A DNA stretch of 31,879 nucleotides. It comes from an uncultured Lachnospiraceae bacterium. Lineage in GTDB: Bacteria; Bacillota; Clostridia; Lachnospirales; Lachnospiraceae. A program made the position numbers and the translations under genes. Shown here piece by piece: positions 1-5,695 of this stretch. A model generated the notes under the pieces. It was not told where the DNA came from. It ran no database searches and saw only the letters and a list, made by a program, of their open reading frames with translations. Position 1 is the stretch's first letter. Every line of letters starts with the position of its first letter. The stretch covers positions 1 through 31,879 of the forward strand of contig CANQYH010000004.1 of NCBI GenBank assembly GCA_947628025.1, in the 5' to 3' direction.

Positions 1-588
1 AGTGACGCTGGCCTCTGTGCCCGCATCGCCGGTTGTGACGGAGCGGATGGAGATGGTAGCGGCGGCCCCAGCGGGCTCGGTTGCACCCTGCGGTCCGGTT
101 GCACCTTGTGGTCCAGCAGCTCCGATAGGTCCAGTCGCTCCGGCCGGCCCAGCCGGGCCCTGTGGTCCGGTTGCGCCAGCAGGCCCAACAGCACCCTGCG
201 GAATCGTGAAATTCAGAACCACATTCTGGTCAGTGCCTACGTTAGTAACGCTGGCTTCTGTGCCCGCATCGCCGGTCGTAACGGAGCCGATGGAAATGGT
301 AGCAGCCGCGCCAGCCGGACCGGGTTCTCCCTGAGGACCTTGCGGTCCGGTCGCCCCGGTCGCGCCAGTCGCGCCCTGAGGTCCCTGCGGACCCTGGGGC
401 CCTTGAGGACCGGTTGGACCGGTTGCGCCGGTCGCTCCAGCCGGGCCCGCTGCTCCGGTTGCTCCGGCAGCGCCCTGCGGGATCGTGAAATTCAGGATCG
501 CCGCCTGAGCGGTCCCCACGTTCGTTACGCGGGCCTGAGTGCCGGGCGCGCCGGTGGTTACCGTTCCTACGGCCACGATGGCAGCCGG
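1..588 (-). repeat. Three copies of a TISIGSVTTGDAG...FTIPQG module alternating with Gly-X-Y runs
   Basis: Copies lie at about 475-588, 196-309 and 1-66 (the last cut by the edge). The two left copies are nearly the same, with shared text around TTGDAGTEASVTNVGT. The right copy is diverged (TTGAPGTQARVTNVGT). Spacing is about 240-280 bases. Such repeats often break short-read assemblies, which may be why the window starts here. Confidence 0.8.
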
Positions 589-819
589 ACCGGCCGGACC
601 CTGCGCTCCCGGAAGTCCCTGCGGTCCCGGGATCCCCTGAGGGCCAGCAGGGCCAGCGGGGCCCGGATCTCCTTTCGGCCCCTGCGGACCCGGAACGCAA
701 GCGGGCGGACAGGGCGGCGGACAAACAGGCGGGCAGCCGCAGCAGTTTGTTCGGTTCGTATTGCAGCAATTATCGGAAGAATTCGAATATCCGCATCCGA
801 AATTGGGATTAAAAAACAT
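1..819 (-). CDS. Collagen-like (Gly-X-Y) spore-surface type protein, C-terminus outside window
   Basis: The minus-strand frame from ATG 819 stays open for 273 codons to the left edge, so the gene is partial. An AAGGAG ribosome site lies 7 bases before the ATG. The N-terminus (about residues 1-42) is rich in Cys, Asn and Pro, with NCC, NCCGC and CPPPCPPAC motifs, and then enters long Gly-X-Y runs such as GPQGPKGDPGPAG. The Gly-X-Y stretches alternate with a non-collagen module ending in LNFTIPQG. Proteins of this build (BclA-like and other clostridial collagen-like proteins) form hair-like filaments on exosporium or spore surface; that location is inferred. No signal peptide is visible, which fits mother-cell deposition on a spore. 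One triplet break (GAT-EPA-GAA, near base 77) interrupts the collagen pattern. A sigma-K-like promoter sits upstream. Confidence 0.85.
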   Translation of the reverse strand, partial: MFFNPNFGCGYSNSSDNCCNTNRTNCCGCPPVCPPPCPPACVPGPQGPKGDPGPAGPAGPQGIPGPQGLPGAQGPAGPAAIVAVGTVTTGAPGTQARVTNVGTAQAAILNFTIPQGAAGATGAAGPAGATGATGPTGPQGPQGPQGPQGATGATGATGPQGPQGEPGPAGAAATISIGSVTTGDAGTEASVTNVGTDQNVVLNFTIPQGAVGPAGATGPQGPAGPAGATGPIGAAGPQGATGPQGATEPAGAAATISIRSVTTGDAGTEASVT

Positions 820-894
820 ATGATCACTCCTTGTTTTTGCGCCGGAGGAAACTCAGGAAAACGGTATTTTCCGTCATTTCCGCCGGTCCTGGTG

Positions 895-923
895 TATCAT
901 ATGTCAGAAGTACGAGTTTGGTT
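895..923 (-). promoter_or_regulatory. Candidate sigma-K-type sporulation promoter for the collagen-like gene
   Basis: On the minus strand an AACC box (920-923) is followed by a 16-base spacer and CATATGATA (903-895). This fits the established sigma-K pattern of AC, 16-17 bases, CATAnnnTA. It predicts a leader of about 70 bases before ATG 819. Expression late in the mother cell suits a spore-surface protein. The match is short, so chance is possible. Confidence 0.5.
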
Positions 924-991
924 CGTCTCATTGGCCGAGCCCGGACAGGCGACGCGAAGAGGAGACGGAACAGTAAGGACCCCGCGGATGA

Positions 992-1033
992 GGTCCCAGC
1001 GACCCGGCCGGGGAAGAGGTTGACGCCGGGACC
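992..1033 (-). terminator. Hairpin just after the 76-residue gene
   Basis: A 10-bp stem (GGTCCCAGCG at 992-1001 with CGCCGGGACC at 1024-1033, one G-U pair) begins 5 bases past the minus-strand stop at 1039. No clean U-run follows on the minus strand, so it may be a weak terminator or an RNA-stabilising hairpin. Confidence 0.35.
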
Positions 1034-1038
1034 CGGAG

Positions 1039-1269
1039 TTACTCGTCAAATTCCGCCACGACATAATAGCCGCGGTCATTGTGTTTGATATCGCATACGA
1101 CGCCGTGGGTAGATTTCAGGCGGTCGCGGCCCTTATAGCAGCCGGACATGGCTACCGCCGGTTCAATGATATAGCTGGTACCGCTGAGCGCTTCATGAGC
1201 GGTGATCTCTACTTCCTGGCCGATCTCCACCAGGCCCTGACGTTCCATTTTAAATTCAACTGTTCTCAT
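1039..1269 (-). CDS. Small conserved-looking protein, 76 residues, function unknown
   Basis: The frame encodes a balanced soluble protein beginning MRTVEFKMERQGLVEIG and ending YYVVAEFDE, with no signal peptide or membrane segment. Alternating beta-like strands (VEFKM, VEITA, SYIIEPAVAM, YYVVAEF) suggest a small beta-barrel or tudor/SH3-like fold, but this is inference only. A weak AAAGG lies 13 bases before the ATG. Codon use is like that of the GC-rich neighbours. I do not recognise a named family. The opposite-strand frame over the same bases lacks a ribosome site and looks like a shadow. Confidence 0.65.
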   Translation of the reverse strand: MRTVEFKMERQGLVEIGQEVEITAHEALSGTSYIIEPAVAMSGCYKGRDRLKSTHGVVCDIKHNDRGYYVVAEFDE

Positions 1270-1685
1270 AAATGATGGTCGCCTTTCCCTTTTATCTGAA
1301 ATTTCGCGTTAGGAACATATACTGAGACGGCAGAAGAAGCGTATATTCCGGATGCGAAGCTAGTTGCCAGCCCCAAACTCCTGCATTATCTTTGCCGCGC
1401 TTTTAATCATACCCCCGCTGAATGGAGATTGCAAGAAAATCTTTCAAGTGCGGCCGCCCTGTAAACGAATCGATTTAGCGGCGCAAGATATCTTCCACGC
1501 TAATAGTCAGATCGTTTCCAGCCGGTGTTGAGGATCACAAATCGGAAAATACCGCGGATGGGAGGCTGCCCGTAGACGGCCGCGTCCTGGGAAAAGTTAG
1601 TCCTGTCATAAAACTGAAACCGGTCGTAGAACGGAAAGAATAGACCGAACAAGAGAGAAATGCCACTGGTATTCTGCCCTTTCCT
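1270..1685. other. Gene-free stretch with decayed coding traces
   Basis: No intact gene is visible. On the minus strand there are short open pieces that read like protein but lack starts: one near 1655-1515 contains FYDRTNFSQDAAVYG and ends at a stop near 1500, and another near 1440-1360 contains GMIKSAAKIMQEFGAGN. These suggest degraded genes. I could not assign families. Confidence 0.4.
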
Positions 1686-2198
1686 TTGTTACAATGGTAT
1701 GCGTCGCGGTTAAAGGCGTATAAAAAGATAGGTTATGAATTGTGTACCGCTTTCAATGGAGAAAAGCAGCAGTCAGATGCCATTTACGATATCGACGATT
1801 ATGCAGATACATTTTGGAACGATATCGAAAGGGCGGAAGCTAGCGTGATCATATCCAGTCCCAGGTTGAATACGGAAAAGGTAACCTGCGTTATTTCTAC
1901 GTTGGAGAAACGGCAGGAGCCGGGGGTAAAAGCAACTATTGTAACATGGCATCCGGATGCATATGCCTATGGGCGGGATGACATCCGAATGCAGCCTATG
2001 GAACGGCTGCGCATGGCTGGTTTTGAAATACGGCTTGCGGAGAGAGACTGTGAACACTATGCAGTAATCGATAGGCGGATCGTCTGGTACGGGAGCGTAA
2101 ACCCCCTGTCAAAGGAAGATGCGGAAGATAATCTCATGCGTGTGCAAAGCGAGGAGATTGCGGGGCAGCTGCTGGAGATGACGTTTGAAACGGGATAA
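1686..2198 (+). pseudogene. C-terminal phospholipase-D-like domain remnant of a DEAD/DEAH-type helicase
   Basis: The 170-codon frame has only a TTG at its start, no ribosome site, and is open upstream merely to 1644, so it looks like the tail of a longer gene. It matches from memory the PLD-like C-terminal domain of clostridial DEAD/DEAH helicases: SVIISSPRL early, then a conserved HYAVIDRRIVWYGSVNPL and a DNLMRVQSEEIAGQLLEMTF end. The HKD-like site has His but lacks the usual Lys (HYA instead of HxK). The helicase part is absent upstream. It could still be translated as a small stand-alone PLD protein. It ends before a good terminator. Confidence 0.6.
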
Positions 2199-2285
2199 AA
2201 AACAGAAAAATAGCAGAAAAACATAAAATTTAATAAATATTTACAGAAATGCAATCTTTTTTTAGAGAAAATAAAATATAACCAT

Positions 2286-2330
2286 AAAAAGGCCTATTGA
2301 GACAGATCAATTCTTCAATAGGTTTTTTAT
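2286..2330. terminator. Rho-independent terminator
   Basis: CCTATTGA (2293-2300) pairs with TCAATAGG (2315-2322), flanked by an A-run on the left and TTTTTT on the right, so it could act in both directions. It closes the PLD-like remnant about 90 bases after its stop. Confidence 0.7.
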
Positions 2331-2567
2331 TTATATATGTTTGATCATTTTCATATATGATTGCGCAAGCAAGCCCACTTTGCCATGTCATTGAAGTTGT
2401 AAGGGGTAGTAGGTGAATATGTTACTGACATAATTTACATATCTGCAAAAGGCAATTACGATTGCGAGTGCATAGGTGTCAACATAAGAATAAATTGTTT
2501 TTCGAAAACATTGCAAAAACTCTTGCCTTGAATTTTAAATATATGTTTAAAAATTGTAATTTTCCTA

Positions 2568-2596
2568 TTGACATTTCCTTAAATGTGCTGTATTGT
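2568..2596 (+). promoter_or_regulatory. Sigma-A-type promoter for the DGQHR gene
   Basis: TTGACA (2568-2573), a 17-base spacer and TATTGT (2591-2596). The predicted start near 2603 gives a leader of about 33 bases ending in GGAGG (2625-2629), 6 bases before ATG 2636. Confidence 0.6.
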
Positions 2597-2635
2597 AAAA
2601 CATGGAGATTATTTTAAAAAACGTGGAGGAATAAA

Positions 2636-3940
2636 ATGAAAACAATATGGGCACAGAAAGGCAAATTAGGGTCGACGGAGTATTACATAGCCAAAATGAC
2701 TGTGGAAGAACTTGTCAATTCTGTGGGCTTGGCGGTAGAGCTTCCGGAATGGAGCGATATGACGCCTGATGAAAAGATGCAGAGAGAACCTGACATTAAT
2801 CGGGTGGTCAATGAGATATGTCCTTATTTTACAGGTGATGAAGATCGATTTTTTGGATGTTTAATAGTTGATATCCATTTTGGATATGATAAGCTGATTT
2901 TTGATCCGATATCAAATTATGTTAAGGATAATATTACCGCTGCCTATGAGATCTCTATGGAGGATGCCGGATTCTTGACATTGCCTGGGAGAGAGCGATT
3001 GATAGCGCTAGATGGTCAGCATCGATTATTGGCCATGCGTCTTTCTCTGAAAGGTGCTAGCGCTATTTCTGCGGTTATGCTTGGCAAGAACAAAAAATTG
3101 ACGCCGCAAATGTTAGCGCTCGAACCACATCCGGAACTGGGAAGTGAAGAAATCAGCGTCATTTTTGTAGAGGGAGCGGATATTATGAAAATCCGTAAGA
3201 TTTTTAATAAGGTTAATAAATATGCACGGCAGACTGGACGAGGCCAGAATATCATAACAGCAGATGACGATGTTTTTGCCGTTATTTCACGTAAATTATT
3301 TAGCGAAGGTCAGGTACTGGCTAAAATTGGGAAAAATGAACTCGTCAACTGGAGTAGTAATACACTTTCGCAGAGAAGTAAACAACTTACCACAGTAAGT
3401 GCTTTGTATACGATAGCAGAGATCATTGCTAAGGATAAAGGTTGGACATCTAAGACAATGCCGGAGGATGAGGATGAAGTTAATGATATATTTGAGGAAA
3501 ATGTTAATTTCTGGAAGACATTGCTTACTGGCATGGACACATATAAAAAATATTTGAGTCTAACACGCGATGATAAACCGATTTCGCAGCTAAGAGATGA
3601 AAACTTGTTGATGAAACCGGTGACGCACATGGCATTGGCACATGTGGCTTATTTTGCAAAACAGAAAGGCATAGATTGGGCCGATGCTGTTGCCAGACTG
3701 AATGATGTAGACTGGTCAATGGATAACTCCATCTGGTTTAACATTCTTGTTATTCCGGCAAAGAAGAAGAAAGTTATTACGGGTAAGGAGTCAATCAGGG
3801 CTGCAGGCATGGTGATATCTTATATGGTAATGGGTGAGGTCATGACGGAGTCTGAGGTTAATGCGGTGAAAGAAATTCTAAGGAATTCAACGAACGGACA
3901 GAGTGACAAATTGCCAGAGATAATAGGAGATCCCGTATAG
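2636..3940 (+). CDS. Stand-alone DGQHR-domain (DndB-like) protein
   Basis: 434 residues with an ideal GGAGG site 6 bases before ATG. The signature LDGQHRL is at residues 125-131 (D126, H129, R130), preceded by a segment ending in LPGRERLIALDGQH. The family (DGQHR/DndB) is best known from DNA phosphorothioation loci, where DndB represses the dnd operon, and from many orphan copies. Other parts fit the family: IFVEGAD, then IRKIFNKVNKYARQT, where orphan copies carry a similar Asn/Asp-containing helix. No dndA, C, D, E or FGH genes are nearby, so a role in phosphorothioation is not supported. It heads an AT-rich island with a Cys-rich protein and an acidic sigma-like protein. Cytosolic, no signal peptide. 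Biochemical role unknown; DNA binding or defence regulation is inference. Confidence 0.75.
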   Translation: MKTIWAQKGKLGSTEYYIAKMTVEELVNSVGLAVELPEWSDMTPDEKMQREPDINRVVNEICPYFTGDEDRFFGCLIVDIHFGYDKLIFDPISNYVKDNITAAYEISMEDAGFLTLPGRERLIALDGQHRLLAMRLSLKGASAISAVMLGKNKKLTPQMLALEPHPELGSEEISVIFVEGADIMKIRKIFNKVNKYARQTGRGQNIITADDDVFAVISRKLFSEGQVLAKIGKNELVNWSSNTLSQRSKQLTTVSALYTIAEIIAKDKGWTSKTMPEDEDEVNDIFEENVNFWKTLLTGMDTYKKYLSLTRDDKPISQLRDENLLMKPVTHMALAHVAYFAKQKGIDWADAVARLNDVDWSMDNSIWFNILVIPAKKKKVITGKESIRAAGMVISYMVMGEVMTESEVNAVKEILRNSTNGQSDKLPEIIGDPV

Positions 3941-4010
3941 GAAAATTGACTAATATTAAAAATTAAAGGGGGTAAGGTTAATAAAAACAGCAAATATTAC
4001 GTATCAGGAT

Positions 4011-4250
4011 TTGATTAAAATGTTTGGATCAGAATATGAAATGCCGCCGGAGGAGGATTTTGAAAAAGGCGATAAGATTGAGTATCGTTGTCCATACAGT
4101 TCGAAATGCCCGGCCGGTGCAAGGTGCTTTTCGGTTGCCACACCGAAACCGCTTCAGGCAAGCGATATATTAAATGTGAAATGCCGCCTTTTTGGATCTC
4201 GAAAGATCCCTTTTTATGCGGGACAGGCAGTAAAAAAACAAAATCAATGA
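4011..4250 (+). CDS. Small four-cysteine protein, start uncertain
   Basis: From TTG 4011 this is 79 residues with C27-x5-C33-x5-C39 and C58, a spacing that suggests a zinc- or iron-binding knuckle; the N-terminal half is acidic (PPEEDFEKGDKIEY). The start is unclear. The best ribosome site, AAGGGGG (3966-3972), points to an in-frame ATA at 3981, which would add ten residues (reading IKTANITYQD). ATG 4020 has only AGGA 10 bases upstream. It lies 70 bases after the DGQHR gene and before a long hairpin, so it is probably co-transcribed with it. No named family recognised. Confidence 0.6.
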   Translation: MIKMFGSEYEMPPEEDFEKGDKIEYRCPYSSKCPAGARCFSVATPKPLQASDILNVKCRLFGSRKIPFYAGQAVKKQNQ

Positions 4251-4264
4251 GTCATTCGCAAAGC

Positions 4265-4343
4265 CACCTGGATGCGTTTTGCAGGACCCAATGTTACGAT
4301 ATTTTGTACGTTGAATTCTGCGGAATGCACCTGGGTGTTTTTT
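4265..4343 (+). terminator. Long hairpin with U-run, probable terminator or structured RNA
   Basis: Arms of 20 bases, CACCTGGATGCGTTTTGCAG (4265-4284) and CTGCGGAATGCACCTGGGTG (4318-4337), pair along their full length with one A-C mismatch if G-U pairs are allowed. The inner loop has further partial pairing. TTTTTT follows at 4338-4343. The many G-U pairs favour an RNA rather than a DNA role. Confidence 0.65.
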
Positions 4344-4381
4344 ATTTCTGCCAAACTATATGAATCTGGCAGCGAAAGGAG

Positions 4382-4513
4382 ATGATTTGGGACACTTTTG
4401 GCAGAGGAATATCTTTGTATACACGAACATTTTGGGGGAGGGATCGCAAAGTCATTTGGGAAGTAGTTGAATATAAGAGAAATGAAGATTTCTGTACACT
4501 AAGGCGGAGGTAA
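4382..4513 (+). CDS. Possible 43-residue ORF ahead of the acidic protein
   Basis: ATG 4382 opens a frame containing GRDRKVIWEVVEYKRNEDFC and ending in RRR at TAA 4511-4513, 4 bases before the next ATG. Its last codons form the ribosome site (AGGCGGAGG) of the next gene, which would allow coupling. Against it, its own AAAGGAG sits directly against the ATG; that site would suit the TTG at 4387 in another frame. Basic composition. No family recognised. Confidence 0.3.
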   Translation: MIWDTFGRGISLYTRTFWGRDRKVIWEVVEYKRNEDFCTLRRR

Positions 4514-4517
4514 AGAG

Positions 4518-5159
4518 ATGAATGTAGATAAACTAGGTACAAAAGAGGAAGAGAAGAGCTACAGGTACGAGACGGACAGGTATTGTTACCGTCAGGATGA
4601 AACTCATTATGTTTACCGGGAATGGGTAGAGACCGGAAAGGGCAAAGGTTATTACATTGATCATATTTTCACTGTCGGTGAATGTGGGATTACATTAGAG
4701 CTTTTGGATGTGCTTCAGGAAGAAGACGATAGGGAGGAACAGGAGTCTGAAAATGTGGAGAGATATGAGGAGCCGTTCGATTACGATGAAAACGATGCAG
4801 CAGATAATGATTTTGATTATTATGATAATATCAATGTTAATTATATGGGCAAAAAGGACATACATAACCTTGCAGCGTCATATAAAGGAAGTCCGGAGTT
4901 TATCGGTCCGGAAGCCGTGCTCTTTGCTGATAGAGAGCCTGGCAAGGCGGAGATAGACTTCAACAGGCATGTTAGGCCGAAACTTTCTGAAGATCAAATA
5001 AATCTGATTTATGACTATTTTGGTATGGCAAAGACAATACAGCAAATCGTAGATGAATTCACGGATGAGTCAGATGGAACAAGTGAAAAGTGTCGGACCT
5101 TGTCTGACAAATGGAATCTTATTTTTACTAAAGTGAAAGAGCTGATGCCCAAGAGGTGA
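4518..5159 (+). CDS. Acidic protein with sigma-70 region-4-like C-terminus
   Basis: 213 residues, with AGGCGGAGG 7 bases before ATG. The first 60 residues hold a charged YRYETDRYCYRQDE motif and a TVGECGITLELLDVL segment. Residues about 70-110 are strongly acidic (DYDENDAADNDFDYYDN). The tail, from PKLSEDQINLIYDYFGM on, resembles the start of a sigma-70 region 4 helix-turn-helix (typically 'LtpeQ.eLiyeyFGm...s..eIA'), though the recognition helix is degenerate. I recall small clostridial sigma-like proteins with a similar YRYETERY opening, so a regulatory role is plausible but not shown. Last gene of the AT-rich island, closed by a strong terminator. Confidence 0.55.
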   Translation: MNVDKLGTKEEEKSYRYETDRYCYRQDETHYVYREWVETGKGKGYYIDHIFTVGECGITLELLDVLQEEDDREEQESENVERYEEPFDYDENDAADNDFDYYDNINVNYMGKKDIHNLAASYKGSPEFIGPEAVLFADREPGKAEIDFNRHVRPKLSEDQINLIYDYFGMAKTIQQIVDEFTDESDGTSEKCRTLSDKWNLIFTKVKELMPKR

Positions 5160-5170
5160 GTGATTCGGAA

Positions 5171-5236
5171 AGGACTGCAATTTTACGGGAAAGTAAATGC
5201 GGCGATGCTTTCTGGAATTGCAGTCCTCCTCTTTTA
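5171..5236 (+). terminator. Strong rho-independent terminator
   Basis: AGGACTGCAATT (5171-5182) pairs perfectly with AATTGCAGTCCT (5216-5227), with an inner GAAAG/CTTTC stem, followed by CCTCTTTT. It closes the AT-rich island. Confidence 0.8.
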
Positions 5237-5695
5237 AGATAATATATGAACACGAGAGAATAGAATGGAACAGCGCAAAATCATGAATATTTCACAAAAA
5301 GATGGTTTTGCATGTTTATTGGGTAGTTAAGGTAACAAGAGATATTGTAAAAATAGACATGTAAGATTATAATAAAAATATAGTTTAGCTGCGTTGGCGG
5401 AGGTAAGTAAGATTATGCTGATAACCATGAAAAATCTATGGGAGAAGTATATTTCATATATTGATATTATGGTTTGTAAATATGCAGGATATGGAACTGA
5501 AAAATAATTAAAAACGAACTTCTGTAACATATGATTTTAATTTGAATCATGACTTGGTTTATACCACACTGACAAATTTTATGATTGGATGCCAAAATCA
5601 TTATGATAATGTATGGCGGATCAGCGGAATAAAGGACGCATTAGCGACGACGCACAGAATACAAAGAATCCGCCTGTGGGGGAGAAATTCTCAAT
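5237..5695. other. AT-rich gap before the housekeeping block
   Basis: No sizeable gene. It holds one possible 30-codon ORF (listed separately). The composition returns to GC-rich at about 5615, marking the right edge of the AT-rich segment. No convincing promoter for the decarboxylase could be fixed, although several TATGAT-like boxes occur around 5580-5610. Confidence 0.45.
5415..5507 (+). CDS. Possible 30-residue ORF
   Basis: GGCGGAGG lies 12 bases before ATG 5415. The frame reads MLITMKNLWEKYISYIDIMV and continues for ten more residues to TAA at 5507. The ribosome site resembles that of the gene at 4518. No family recognised and conservation unknown, so it may be chance. Confidence 0.2.
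   Translation: MLITMKNLWEKYISYIDIMVCKYAGYGTEK

Larger units (their letters stand above)
2199..2635. other. AT-rich intergenic region entering the DGQHR island
   Basis: Apart from the terminator at 2286-2330 and the promoter at 2568-2596 I see no gene here. Base composition drops sharply to AT-rich compared with the region left of 2200, marking the edge of a likely acquired segment that lasts to about 5650. No clear attachment-site repeat was found. Confidence 0.5.

Noticed and set aside
106..1023. Long plus-strand frame through the collagen-like region
   Set aside because: Arg/Ser-rich shadow of the minus-strand Gly-X-Y gene; no ribosome site and improbable composition.
2636..3940. Phosphorothioation (Dnd) system
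   Set aside because: Only a DGQHR-type protein is present; dndA, dndC, dndD, dndE and restriction partners are absent.
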